Positions 30,892 to 42,189 of a stretch of 64,000 nucleotides of DNA are shown in pieces. The notes below the pieces were generated by a model. The model ran no database searches. It was not told the DNA's origin and saw only the letters and a program-made list of their open reading frames with translations. The translations under genes and the position numbers were made by a program. Location of the stretch: contig OY755236.1 of the NCBI GenBank assembly GCA_963576725.1, positions 71,332,379 to 71,396,378 of the forward strand, given 5' to 3'. Numbering within the stretch: the stretch's first letter is position 1; each line of letters starts with the position of its first letter. This DNA is from Azorinus chamasolen. Lineage: Eukaryota > Mollusca > Bivalvia > Cardiida > Solecurtidae.

Positions 30892-31073
30892 TACAGTAAA
30901 ACTCCTCTAAACAGGAATTCTAGTAGAGAAAATATTTTGATACTTTTAAGCAGGTGGCTGCTTAATGCAGGATCAAAGTCCTAAAGGAGCTTTCTGCATG
31001 CCATATACCCTGCATTAAGCTGCCACCTGTCTCAAAAATAGATATTTATACCAAATTCAATGTCTGGTCTAGC
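30892..31073 (+). mobile_element. Family D element, right end lost
   Basis: TACAGTAAAACTCCTCTAAA on the left; the hairpin is shortened on the left arm; it ends at GTCTGGTCTAG. It starts about 40 bp upstream of the annexin start codon, so it may lie in the promoter or 5' untranslated region. Confidence 0.8.
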
Positions 31074-31196
31074 AGGCGCGTAGGCAATGGGGCTGCAGAG
31101 GCCGCAGTCGCGGCTCCAATATTTTGGCCAGCAGATTTAATTGTGGATTTAATCTCATGGTGTCACAATTGACATGATTGTTGGGGATAAGCAGTG

Positions 31197-31431
31197 ATAA
31201 TCCTTTCCTCCATAAATACACCTTTCTACACCTCTGTAAAAGACACTTTTTGAAACCATTGTGACAAATAGAGCATTTAATTTTGCTCCATAGGAGCAAA
31301 TGCTCTATTTGTCACAATGGCTTCAATACTACATAATTCTAAAACATTCCTTTTCTCTAGTAAATGCTCCTTTGTGGTAGATATATTCAAAGAGGTTGGA
31401 TATAAAAATAGCCTATGAGGGAATGGGTTAA
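31197..31431 (+). mobile_element. Family C element
   Basis: ATAATCCTTTCCTCCATAAA (left TTAA mutated) ... GGGAATGGGTTAA; hairpin carries a small AATTTT insertion in the left arm. Confidence 0.88.
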
Positions 31432-31654
31432 TTAATGACATTCTTGACACATGTTGTTAATGACCGATCCACCATTTGCAATTTAAAATGAACATGGATA
31501 AACATGGTTTATAGGCAGGGTTCATACAGAGATTTGGTGGGAAAATTCAAGCACTCTTCAAGGTCTTTATTTCAAGATCCAAGTACATGTACTATTAGTG
31601 ACACAATCTGTCTTGCCCAAACACTGAAAAAGCCCATTCAAAAGCAACCACAAG

Positions 31655-31740
31655 CAGGAAATAAGTTTAATTAAGTGCAAGAGTAATGCAGAAAGTTTCT
31701 ACAGGATCTTTCTGCATTACTTGTATACTTCAATATGTAT
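31655..31740 (+). repeat. Family D-like hairpin fragment
   Basis: GAGTAATGCAGAAAGTTTC-TACA-GGATCTTTCTGCATTACTT within the hAT-like piece. No D termini. Confidence 0.7.
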
Positions 31741-32442
31741 ATTCAATAAGTCATATCTCTAAATGTCAAAGATTCTACTATAGCATAGTATGGAAAATGG
31801 ACGAAGCGTACCATTGCCGAAGCGTACCAGGACTATGCGTACCATTTCCTGGACGAAGCGTACCAATAATAAAAAACATAAATTATATTTGAATATAACA
31901 CTAAAGTATTATACAAATGTATAATACAGTGTTTTAAAAATATACTCTTACAAGATTACAAGTATTGGACATCATATGCCGACTTATTAGATTCTGTGTA
32001 AGAACCCAATATGCCGATTTCTTGACATCGCCATACAGGAAATCTACAGATTACAAGTTTCCCCAACACAGTCATAATACATGTAAGCTGCACAAATAAA
32101 CATTAACAAAAGTCACCTGTATTGGACATCATATGTCGACATTTTAGATTCTGTGTAGAACCTCATATATGCCGATTTGTTGACATCGACATACAGAAAA
32201 TCGCCCATTTACAAGTTTCCCCAACACAGTCATAATAAAATGCACAAGTATCCTTTATAAAAAATAACACCTGAGATGAACCTTATGTTCTGAATTAGTT
32301 TTAAATAGCCCAAGATTTAAACAATCCAACTCTATTTACGAATCATGACCTGTGTGTATTGCGAATGATCTGGTATGCACTGCATTGAAGGTGGCACGCG
32401 TTATGGAAAATCCGGAGATTTGATTGTACAGTAATCAATAAT

Positions 32443-32594
32443 TTAACTCTTTCCCAATTCCAAAGTTCGATACCTACTGAATATTCTTGGCCAAATTATT
32501 TAGAAATAGAACTATCAAACTCCATTAGCAAACAGAGCAGACCCTGACAAAATAGCCCCTATAAGAGCGTTTATATATGAGGGGAAGGGTTTAA
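32443..32594 (+). mobile_element. Family A' element inside the MULE
   Basis: TTAACTCTTTCCCAATTCCA ... GAGGGGAAGGGTTTAA; right hairpin arm deleted. Confidence 0.8.
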
Positions 32595-32949
32595 ATATTT
32601 TCACTGCAAATATACTTGAAATAAATTAAATAAGTATGCGTGTGCTTAGAAATTCTCAATATCGTTGGTCAGTGTTTGAATAAACTTTTAAAGCGGTTAA
32701 TTAATTATCCAATTAATGACTGAAGTCATTATCGTAACGCCTCGATCCCAACCCCACATTACGCAATGCACGCGTGTTTGAAACACTGGATTAAAAACGG
32801 CGAATTAATTGTCCAATTATTGGCTGCAGTTAATGTCGTTACGCCTCAGTAGCAACTCAATATGACACTTTACCCAAAATACTCAATCAGCGATATGCAC
32901 GCGAATAAAAGTCACGCGCAAATGAAGACTTGACAGTCAAGAAAGCATC

Positions 32950-33460
32950 ATGCCGGACTATCCTTGTTTAGACTGCTCATTAAGCATCAAAGGACGGAGC
33001 CGGGCTGTGCAGTGCAGAAGTCTAGATGGCAACACAGAAAGTGCAATACTGGTAACATTTCTTAACAATTTTCGTGTTCTTTTTTTTCAAATATTTTCCA
33101 AGTTGTCTGATCGGGTAGGTTTTGTTTGCGATTGCGAGAATAAGCTGAATTATGGAATCATTCTAAAGAAAGGTGTAACATTGTATTTGGACAGGCATCT
33201 TTATATGTAGCTCTGTTAATGGTTCCTAACTATCACTGCCATGTATTCCTATTTGTTTCAAAATAGTACCTAATCAGGCGTACTTGAAATGTCTATAATG
33301 CAAGTTCAGCATCATAGAGTAGCAGCGTGTCAGATGTATAAATCTTATTCTGTTGAACATGTAATTAGTATCAATCCAAAATTTCTCCGTATTTGAAATT
33401 TGCTTTCTGTTTCAGGTGTAACACCAGCACAGTATAGACATGTACCCGAAACAACAACGG
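32950..33460 (+). pseudogene. Zinc-finger exons of the MULE (frameshifted)
   Basis: Exon 1 (32950-33051) begins MPDYPCLDCSLSIKGRSRAV followed by QC. A small deletion near 33020 shifts the frame, after which RWQHRKCNTG is readable up to a GT donor at 33052. Exon 2 starts after tttcag at 33416 with VTPAQYRHV. CxxC...C...WQHRKC resembles the N-terminal finger found before MULE transposases in molluscs (from memory). The reading frame is lost soon after. Confidence 0.55.
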
Positions 33461-33525
33461 GTGTTGTTACAGATATGTGTTTCATTTTATTGATTGTTGA
33501 TCCATGTTCTATTATATGTTCCGAT

Positions 33526-34474
33526 TTAACCCATTCACTGTCCCGTCGGTCCTGGTTTCGAAGAAATCGCGAGTTATTGTCGTAACTCCGGCTTGACCAT
33601 AACTTCTTCAAGTTTTCATTTACAACCTGCATTTTTGGTATGCATGTCTTGACAAGGCCTGTCCACACATACCAAAATGATAACAGACGATCGAGCGTTC
33701 GTATTTGCCCTACGATGAGTTTACGGCGCCCATAGACCCGTAAGGTGAAAACCGCTCGGTCTCCGTACGGAGGCATACGGTCGCCGTAGCCTCTATGATT
33801 TGTCATAAAAAAGGTTATAAATATTTTCTAAAATCGCAAGCCCGCAGCCCGTAAACACGTGGTTACAGGCATCGTGCGAACTCTGCATGGGCATCGTACG
33901 GAGGCCGCGCGAGGATCGTGCTAAAAAAGACCGATTTTCGGTGGACATGTAGCAAAAAAATCGTACGGCGACCATACGGTCATCGCAAGATCACCACAAG
34001 GCTGCCGCTCGGCGTCCGTGCCATACCCGTGAAATCGAACGTACATCGCATCGGTGTATATTTTTTTGACATTGCCTGCATTAATAGTTGTCTATCTATA
34101 GAAGATAGAACAATCCCACTGGTCTTCGTATGGAATCCACACAGGCTCCGTACGGGCTACGTACGATTGGCTTATCCAAGCGGAGACAGCACGGTCACCG
34201 CTCAGTCATCGTACGGATAAGCTCGATCAGTATACACAAATAATCGTACGATGATCGTAGACAAAAACATCGCAGCCCGTAGACTTCTAAGATGCCAAAC
34301 AAAATCGTAGGAAAATCGCAGGGAAAGAAATCGTACGGCCTCCGTGGCAAATGTTAACTTGCCATAAGCAAACAGAGCAGACCCTAATCAGAAAACTCAT
34401 ATAAGAGCCGTCTGCTCTGGGTCTACTGTGTTTGCAGAGACGAAGAAAAGCGTATTCATGCAGTAATGAGTTAA
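33526..34474 (+). mobile_element. Family A element inside the MULE, with CGTACG-rich insert
   Basis: TTAACCCATTCACTG left; right half 34361-34474 with core AAACTCATATAAGAGCCGTCTGC and GCAGTAATGAGTTAA. Confidence 0.65.
33700..34351. mobile_element. CGTACG-rich inverted-repeat insert within a family A copy
   Basis: About 650 bp dense in CGTACG and ATCGTA units in both orientations (GC-richer than its surroundings). The ends are ATTTGCC and GGCAAAT. It splits the family A copy at 33526-34474. The class is not certain; it may be Harbinger-like. Confidence 0.5.
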
Positions 34475-34534
34475 TATACGTGAACGGGTACGAGTCTTTA
34501 GAAATGTGCTGCTGAGTGTATGTGCTATGACATC

Positions 34535-34705
34535 GGGAATATTAAATTTGCAATGGCACACCGTCATAGGAATTTTTGCATGACAGAAACTAGAGAATCT
34601 GATATAGTTTCGTAAGCAAACTGAGCAGATGATTCCTATACGAGCCGTCTGCCCAGGGTCTACTGTGTTTGCAAATGCATAAAAAGCGTATACTCATTAT
34701 GTCCG
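34535..34705 (+). mobile_element. Family A partial copy inside the MULE
   Basis: CATCGGGAATATTAAATTTG, GACAGAAACTAGAGAATCTG, and core with ATGATTCC-TATA-CGAGCCGTCTG. Confidence 0.75.
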
Positions 34706-34864
34706 TGTTCTGTTGTATGTCACTATAGTTAGTGTTTCTATTCATTTATATTAGGGTTTAGAACCACAACATGTTAATCGGGACTGAAATAAAACAATAA
34801 AAATAATGTGTTTATTTTTGCCAGCCCCTTCGTTTTAAAATTTAACGTAGAAACATATATCCGA

Positions 34865-35106
34865 TTATAACGTTTACTCCATAAATATTCATGTAAGAAA
34901 AAAATACGATGAGTATTATTAACTGATTTCTGTAAAGACATGTAGGCTATAGATAACATTTTGTAATTTGTAAACTACATGTACATGATTGTATAGTTAT
35001 ATTTCATAACCAGACATGGCAGGCCCTGGTCAGACAGCCTCTAAAGGTGCCGTCTGATCTGGATCTACTCTGTTTGCAAACGTGTATTTATGGAATAAAT
35101 GGGCTC
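34865..35106 (+). mobile_element. Family A element inside the MULE
   Basis: CGTTTACTCCATAAATATTC ... TTATGGAATAAATGGGCTCAA; core GACAGCCTCTAAAGGTGCCGTCTG. TTAA ends lost. Confidence 0.78.
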
Positions 35107-35303
35107 AATATATCAGATTAGTGTAATCCAATTGGGTTTCTCTCGCATCGTATTATCAATACACATCGACATTCACACACTAGCGCGTGTGGCCCAATGT
35201 CACGTGATTATGGGCACGTGTCAAATACACACTGGCATATAACAGTGAAAACTGTAAAGGAATATCGGTTTTGGAACGAAGCTAAGTTCAAGTGTTAAAA
35301 TTG

Positions 35304-35648
35304 TCACAAAAACGATTTATCATCCTTTTTTTTCATTCTGGTTGTTTTATTTTGGGTCTGACCTGCTTGCAAATACTTTTTGTGTATGCATACGATCTTT
35401 GTTAGCTTAAACTCTACGTGGCAATTACCACACAGTGAAACCCTTAGTTGAAAGTTTACACGTTTCCGATATTCGCTGTACATAAAAAAGTGATTTGGCA
35501 GAAGCCAACACCTGGATGGATGAATGATATTCTCAAATTCAAAGTACGTATTTGGAAAGAAACTTTGGACACCGTATTTAGGATCTTCCTCTTGTCTAGG
35601 AAAGTCGGTGTATGGGTCATAACTTGGATAAGGGTAACCGTATGTCAT
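35304..35648 (-). CDS. Unrecognised 114-residue open frame inside the MULE
   Basis: Begins with a Tyr/Pro-rich stretch (YGYPYPSYDPYTDFPRQEED), then aromatic and basic segments with an LCGNCH motif and a Lys-rich end. No family recognised. The frame could be a captured exon or chance; the composition of the first 40 residues looks protein-like. Confidence 0.25.
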   Translation of the reverse strand: MTYGYPYPSYDPYTDFPRQEEDPKYGVQSFFPNTYFEFENIIHPSRCWLLPNHFFMYSEYRKRVNFQLRVSLCGNCHVEFKLTKIVCIHKKYLQAGQTQNKTTRMKKKDDKSFL

Positions 35649-35917
35649 GACAATACTATGCTCAATTAAAACACACTAAGATAAAATATACATTAATTAC
35701 ATTTTTCATGTTTTCATATAACAATAATAAAAAATATTTATACCAGTTTCATATATTTGGTAAATGGTACGCTTAGACCGAAAATGGTACGATTTGGTAA
35801 TGGTACGCTACGGTAATGGTACGCTTAGTCCATAAACCGCATAGTATACTTGAATGATGAGTCATAGAAAGCCTGGACAGTTTTCAAGGACATTTCTGAA
35901 TATCGTGGATGGACCAG

Positions 35918-36899
35918 TTTCGGTGCACTTAGCAATCAATCTGATCGCGGTGATCACAAATCTTAAAATTGTATGATAAAACTAATAGTACCTTTGTAAT
36001 AGGTCTTCTAAGTTAAATCTGTATAAATTAATTCCCAAAATAGTCCATATTTATCGCGGTTGAAACCATTTTAATGACGTAGCCATTTTGTGTTATTTTG
36101 TGTTTATCTGCCCTATTTCGGTGCGGCTGCTTTTTTATCCAAATACAGTGTTCAACAAAAGTGTATGACTACATTTGTAAATGAAAAGTAGTAGGTATGT
36201 AACTTAATTTTTAACTTTGAACTGTTAAAACAAAATGAAATGCATATCAAACAAATTATGCATGTTGTAACGAGTTTAAAGTATTTTTATAACAAGAACC
36301 ATTTATTGTCAATGTTCTTACCTTGTTTAAACTCATTTTCCCTGGAATTTGTGCATTTTGACTAAAAACAACTCTAGTAAGACGTTTTTTTTTCAGTAAA
36401 ATATTATTGGACTTAAATCTAGTAGGTATCTCTCTGGCATGAATAAAATTAGGTCTCTATCCTGTATGAATAAACTACAGTATATCTGCTCTGTAAGGTC
36501 TCTCTCCTATGTGAAAAATTTAGTGAAGGACATACTTTTGGACATAGCCTGTACTTGAAAAACAGTGAGCAGAGACATCGAAGTCATGTGACTTTGCTGC
36601 AGCATATGAAAACAAATGTCAATCTCAACAAAATTGAGAGAAACGTTTTCAAGACAGTATTTTTTGGAACAAAAGTTATCTAAGTGAAAACAGACATAAG
36701 GAAAATGGCTGAAATTGCTATGCTTTATCAAATATAGTAAGTAATTTAACTATTTGCAGCACATTTTAGATTTTTTTGACAGCGATGACAGGTATTTGTT
36801 TATTTTGTGGATTGCAAAAAGTGATGACGTAATTCAACTCTTCTTAAAGAAGATATCGTTTCCCAAGTAAAGTGCACCGAAATAGGGCATGCACCGAAA
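35918..36899. mobile_element. Inverted-repeat element with TTTCGGTGCAC ends
   Basis: The left end TTTCGGTGCACTTAGC matches the inverted right end TTTCGGTGCATGCCC. A second ATTTCGGTGCACTT copy lies just inside the right end, and another partial copy is at 36111. A possible 3-bp CAG duplication flanks it. There is no coding region, and the interior is AT-rich. Confidence 0.5.
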
Positions 36900-37282
36900 C
36901 AGGGCCATCGACGATACATTGTATTTTCAAGGAATTTTTAAGCACTTTTCAGGATTGGCCAAAATTTAAGCAGTTTTCAAGCACTTATTTATGTTTTCAA
37001 GCACTTTTCAAGGCAACCCCTGAAATTCAAGGAGTTATCAAGACTGTGTGATTCCTGATAGGCCTGAAATCTGTATTTAAAGATGGATTCAATGGAAACT
37101 AGTACACAGATTTACTGAAAAGAAAATGATAACACAAGTGTTTTAAATTTGATCTCAATAAGAAGTAAGAAGTGAAAAAATATTGATTCAAATTCAGTGA
37201 GAACGTTTATTGAAAATGACAGTAGATGATCCAGTTCTGGTTCAATGATGGCAGCAAAAAATTCTAGCAGATAAAAATAGTT

Positions 37283-37533
37283 TTAAACCATTTCCCTGTT
37301 CTGTGTTTATTTCAAATTTCAATACCTACTGACTATTCCTGGACAAAATAGTTATAATAAAATATGGAAGATGGAGCATTTTAGCCATTTTAGAAAGTAG
37401 AGGAATGGATCTGTCAAATTCCATTAGCAAACAGAGCAGACCCTGATCAGACAGCTCCTCTAGGAGCCGTCTGATCTGGGTCTACTCTGTTTGCAAACGC
37501 GTGAAAACACGTTTATATGAGGGAAAGGGTTAA
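37283..37533 (+). mobile_element. Family A' element, complete
   Basis: TTAAACCATTTCCCTGTTCT ... GAGGGAAAGGGTTAA; hairpin CAGACAGCTCC-TCTA-GGAGCCGTCTG. Confidence 0.9.
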
Positions 37534-37744
37534 ATGGGGTTAAATCATCGGTAATAAATACTACAAAACATTTCTTTGTTTGGCTATACATTTTGTGTGA
37601 AAAACTATTGTTCTGCAAATAATCTAGTTGTGTAACTAAGGAATGGCTGCAAAAGCCAATGGGAAAAATGAGGCAAGCACGACGCCGGTGAAATTGCAAA
37701 ATCACAATAGCTGTGCACAGTATGATGCCTAGTTTAATAAATCT

Positions 37745-40310
37745 CAAAAGTCACTGAATTGTAACATCTACAATTACTGGTTTTGTCTGGAGTGTAGTAA
37801 TACATGTATCTTGACAGCGCTGTACGACATGTTGAGGAGGGAACCCACTCCCAACGTGCCTTTCAACTGTGATGGCTGTTCCCGCCTTCTATCCAAACTG
37901 ACTGAACTAGGATCATTTATACAAAAATCAAAAGGCTGAAATAGAGAAGTTCCACAACAAAATTAAAGAACTTGAAACATCCATTGATCAGAAGGTACTG
38001 GTAGTGACACGGGTCCATGAAGCGTAAGCATGAGGAGCGAAAGAGTAACATTATAATCCACAACGTTCCCCAACCAAAAGAAGGAGATAAGAAAGCTTCA
38101 AATGAAGCTAACATTACAAATGTATTTGAAACTATTGGATGCCAGGATGTAAAAGTAAAAACTTTTGTACATTTGGGTTGACCATCTAACAAGAATCGTC
38201 TTGTGAAAGCAGTGCTCGAAACTGTCACTGACAAACATAAGGTTTTAGGCAGTGCTAAGGTGTTGAGAAAGAAAGATGAACAAAATGAATACCTATGTGG
38301 CAAATGGAGTAATATACCGTATTCATCACTCCGGATCTGACAAAAGAGAAAAACCCTGAGTTGAGATTGGTACTTGAACAGAGGAAAAACGATGAAAAAA
38401 ATCCTAATCTGGTGATCTTCCGGGGAAAAATTGTTCCAGGGCAGCCTGCAACCGGAGGGAATCCCACAGCTGTGATACCCTTTCCGGGTAACGGTCACTA
38501 GAGATTGTGAAGGGAGGTTTGTAAATGGTGTACATAGTACAAGTTTGTCTCAGGACAATGTTATTTCTGTTCAAGATGTTGATGGTATTCATAGTGTTAC
38601 TGTTGACGTTTGTTCACAGGATATGTGTTATCCTATAAAACATATTTCTAGTCAACCTTGTGATTCAGGTGTTAATATATATTGAACAACAATATTCCAT
38701 TGGAACAAAATGATGGCGAGGAAGCTGCTGTACATAATGACACTATTAATACAACTAATATTGATAGACATACTGAAGTTTATTTTGAATGAGTGAGTGA
38801 GTTGGGTTTTATGTCCAACTAACAGTATTTCAATTATTTGCAGACGGCACCCGCATGAGACAAGTAATAGTGCCTCACTGGAATGCCCCTGCCGCGGGAA
38901 CGTGACTAGGGCACCCAACCTAGTCACATTATCCTGACACCTGGCCGACCAGTCCTAGAACTACCCCTTTAATGTCGAGCATAGACAAGGGAGCTACTAG
39001 TACCAACTTTTAACGACTTTTGGTCTCTCACGGCCGGGGATCGAACCCACGACTTTCCGTACCGCAGGCAGATGTTCTACCACAGAGCCCCGCGGCCGGT
39101 TGAAGTTTCTTTTGAAAAGTTGAGCTGCTTATACACAAATGCAGATCAATTATGCAACAAGATGAATGCATTACGTATACAAATTGCACAGTGTATCCAC
39201 AGTTAATTATTGTGACAGAAGTTCTGTCTAAAGTTGATGATGGTGAATCATGTGCTTCTACAATGTATGACATTGATGGCTATGTATAGTGACACATCCT
39301 GGTGTAATTGGACAATAAGCATTAAGAGTAATAAGAGTAATATATAGGATAGGAGTCCATCTAGCCATGGAAATTGTGATATCATTAACAGGTTATTAAG
39401 TGAAGCCTCAGAGCTCTGCGATGACGTGTTGATTACTGGAGACTTCAATATGAAAGACATTGATTGGGATACTTACACCACATGTCATTCTGACAACCAT
39501 ATTGAATATGGGTTTATTGAATCTTTACAGGATAACTACCTATTTCAACATGTTCGAGACTGTACACATCATTGTGACGGACAGGTCAGTATTTTACTAG
39601 ATTTAATACTTACAAAAGATGACAGTGATATTGGTAACATAAATACACTTCCTTCTCTTGGAGTGAGTGACCACGTCATATTATTAATTGATTATATGTG
39701 CCCATATAAAGTTTGTGACAATCCTATACAAAATGTGATTTTGATGATTTCTCCGAAGAATGGATTCATCATTGGGAGTCTAAAGTTGCTGTGATACTCA
39801 AGAGACTACCGTATTCAAAGAGCAATATGAACATAGTGTTGATAAATATGTACCAAAATCCAAACATAAACCTGGACACAAACCAAAACCCTTATGGATG
39901 AAACAAGAGACCCTTCAAGCAATTAAGCTTAAGAGACATGCTTGGTCCAAGTACATAGCCTCAAAGAGGGAATGTGATTTCCAAAGCTATAAGTTAATTT
40001 GTAACAAATCGAACAAGACAATAAAATCATCTAAACATAACTTTGAAAAGCCTTTTGCCTTCAAAGCTAAAACTGAACCAAAACAATTATCTGGCGTTAT
40101 GTTAAGAAAAAAATCAAATCTAGTTCTGGGGTCTCAAACCTGAAAACAGGAGATGGATCTTAACCATGAATGACTAAGATAAAGCTTGTGTATTGAATGA
40201 ATTTTTCTCCAGCGTGTTTACACAGGATGACGGAAGTGTGCTACCGCCTTTTCCAGATAGGCAATTAACCTCACCATTGGAAAGTGTTGAGATTCTGAGA
40301 CCATCTGGTC
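37745..40310 (+). mobile_element. LINE (CR1-like) remnant: ORF1 end, endonuclease, start of RT
   Basis: 37770-37935 encodes a Cys-containing segment (FNCDGCSRLL). 38038-38450 reads like a LINE ORF1 with IIIHNVPQPKEGDKKA and ITPDLTKEKNPELR in two frames. 39426-39790 is an endonuclease (EEP) end with LITGDFNMKDIDWD, DLILT and SLGVSDH. 39840-40300 continues with LWMKQETLQAIKLKRHAWSK and FFSSVFTQDD, typical of the stretch before the RT domain. There are stops and frameshifts throughout, and a SINE interrupts it at 38774-39116. It ends abruptly at a junction with an opposite-strand LINE. Confidence 0.8.
38774..39116 (-). mobile_element. Second copy of the same SINE, within a LINE
   Basis: Flanked by TGAAGTTTATTTTGAA (38774-38789) and the copy TGAAGTTTCTTTTGAA (39101-39116), with one mismatch. 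It has the same head (GGCCGCGGGGCTCTGTGGTA) and (ACTC)n tail as the copy in annexin intron 8, plus an extra segment of about 55 bp near the tail. Confidence 0.85.
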
Positions 40311-41460
40311 TAAAAAGGCATCATTGACTATGGTCAGCTGTTTGTGACTTTGGGCTCAATGGCTTGGATAGGGTCACACATTCATTTTGCCAGTCTATGT
40401 CTCCCAAATTAAAATCACCTCCTAACCACAAGTGTGCATCATTAGTCCGAGGGATCAAAGAGATGCAGTGCTGTAAACCTTCCAGGTAATCTTCATTGAG
40501 GCAATCAGGAGGTCTATAGAAAGAACCAATGTAGAAGTCTTTTGATCCTTGAACAGACAACTTCTCCCACACAAGCTCAATGACTAACTCCTCTGGCTCT
40601 TCACTATGGTACTTATTCAAGACCAACAAGACAACACCTCCACCATGACCATGAGGTCTATCGTTCCTTTAGTGTTTGAAGCCTGGAGGGAAAATCTCCG
40701 AAGATACAACTTGGGTTTAACCATGACTCTGAACCAATCACTATGTCGGCTTGGGAAGACTGTATTATATTGCTTAACTGAGCAGGTTTACCAGGTGTCT
40801 TACACCTTTCCCTCATATAAACGTGTTTTCACGCATTTGCAAACAGAAAAGACCCAGATCAGACGGCTCCTCTAGGAGCCGTCTGATCAGGGTCTGCTCT
40901 GTTTGCTATTAGAATTTTGAAAGATCTATTTCTTTGCTTTCTATAATGTCTACAATGTTCCACCTTCCATATTTCTTTATAACTATTTTATGAATGAATA
41001 TTCAGTAGGTATTGAAATTTGGAATAAACATAGAACAGGGTAAGGGTTAACTGACTGACAATTCAAAACAAGGATTCTCAAGGGTATGTCATTTCTGGTT
41101 GGTGTGGTTTCGATAGGTAAGGATGTAGCAATTGGACATGAAAAACTGGGTTCAGAATCAGTAGTGGTCTCATTTAGATAGGAGAAGTTATTACTAGTTA
41201 CAAATATTGTTGTATCAAACAGGCTAGTTGAGAAATTTTGTACACCACTATGAAAACGTTCCCAACTTACATTTCTTAAACCTGTGTACACTTCATTTGG
41301 CATACCCATACAGCTCTGATGGTACCATCTATCGCAGCTGTCACAGGCAACACCTGAGGTGTTCGATCAGACAGCCTTGTTACATATTACACACGGGAAC
41401 CTAATTGGACGAGGGCCAGGGTTGGGTTCTGGTGCATAAGATTCAGCTAATAACACACTA
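40311..41460 (-). mobile_element. LINE remnant, opposite orientation: PHD-like finger and endonuclease start
   Basis: From 41440 downward: FPCVICNKAV, a stop, then CDSCDRWYHQSCMGMPNEVY (a PHD-like finger common in mollusc LINE ORF2), and later LRILVLNCQSV, the usual endonuclease beginning. After a family A element (40800-41050) it resumes with VWEKLSVQGSKDFYIGSFYRPP and LGGDFNLGDIDW. It is cut off at about 40311. Confidence 0.8.
40800..41050 (-). mobile_element. Family A' element inside a LINE
   Basis: TTACACCTTTCCCTCATATA ... AACAGGGTAAGGGTTAA; perfect hairpin AGACGGCTCC-TCTA-GGAGCCGTCT. Confidence 0.9.
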
Positions 41461-41464
41461 CAAA

Positions 41465-41980
41465 GGTAAAGCAATACAAGCTTCTCTCTGCAAACTGGAC
41501 CCTTTCTGTATGACACAGTACAGTGTAAGAATGTAATGAATTGTGTACAAGAAGATAATGTTGCTTATCCTCCATTGCGGATGGTTACAGCATCATGGTC
41601 TGTGTAAAATGACACCTTTTTCAGCAAAAATACAAATGTGACATCTGGTAAGTGTAACGAATGGGTGAAACATACCTGGATCTTTTCTGAGTTCTGACCT
41701 GAAGTAACAAACCGGATGTATATAACTCTCCCGAGATTGTATACATTCGATACAGAAGACAGGGTGGGGTGTAAATATTTTGTGGAAACAAAAATTGAAG
41801 TCAAATTCACAGCGTTACAGGATTGATAAATGTGGGGAATAAAGTCGAGGACAAAAAGAGTCAAAAGAAAAAAAGAACAAAACAAAAATTGTTTCGATCA
41901 AACCGTAGTGATGAAGGAAAGAGAAATTTTATGGAGGGCAGGCCTGAGCGAAGAGAAAAGAAGAACGCCATCTTCCACGC
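41465..41980. other. Unassigned sequence between LINE pieces
   Basis: No recognisable motif. An open stretch at 41823-41980 is Lys/Arg-rich low complexity and not convincing. Confidence 0.35.
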
Positions 41981-41984
41981 ATGC

Positions 41985-42175
41985 GTCAAACTCCCGTCAA
42001 TCTACAGTGACACGAGGGCATTCTCTGAAACTGAACTAAACCAAGAAGCATCACATCATTTGGTCAGAGGTCATTCTCCAGAAGAGTCATCAATGAATGG
42101 GACGCACTACCACAGGAAGTTATTGAAGGGTTTGAAAAGGAGTTCAGTCTCCTTCCTTATAAATGAACCTGAAAA
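41985..42175 (+). mobile_element. LINE reverse transcriptase C-terminal tail
   Basis: One frame at 42056-42165 reads FGQRSFSRRVINEWDALPQE and on to LLPYK then a stop. The RVINEWDALPQEVI string is the common C-terminus of CR1/L2-type reverse transcriptases. No upstream catalytic core is visible, so this is a 5'-truncated insertion. Confidence 0.75.
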
Positions 42176-42189
42176 CCATCGTCCAGGTC

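Larger units (their letters stand above)
31792..35838 (+). mobile_element. Mutator-like (MULE) DNA transposon, 4047 bp, degenerate
   Basis: It is flanked by a perfect 9-bp duplication GCATAGTAT (31783-31791 and 35839-35847). The ends are inverted repeats: left GGAAAATGGACGAAGCGTACC, and right (reverse complement) GGTTTATGGACTAAGCGTACC. Each end has four copies of a GCGTACC[A] unit about 17 bp apart. A 9-bp duplication is typical of MULEs. The interior holds a split zinc-finger exon (32950 on), four family A insertions and a CGTACG-rich insert. No catalytic transposase core is recognisable. Confidence 0.8.
31516..37057 (+). mobile_element. hAT-like repeat, split into three pieces by later insertions
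   Basis: Pieces 31516-31791, 35848-35917 and 36900-37057 carry the repeated TTCAAGGAC/TTCAAGCAC units typical of a widespread hAT-derived repeat. The left end is CAGGGTTCATACAGAG; the right end (reverse complement) is CAGGAATCACACAGTC. The gaps are the MULE and a second inverted-repeat element. A clean 8-bp duplication is not visible; only ATAGG is shared. Confidence 0.5.

Noticed and set aside
33345..33806. 153-codon open frame on the minus strand
   Set aside because: Overlaps MULE exon 2, a family A end and the CGTACG-rich insert; a composite without a recognisable domain.
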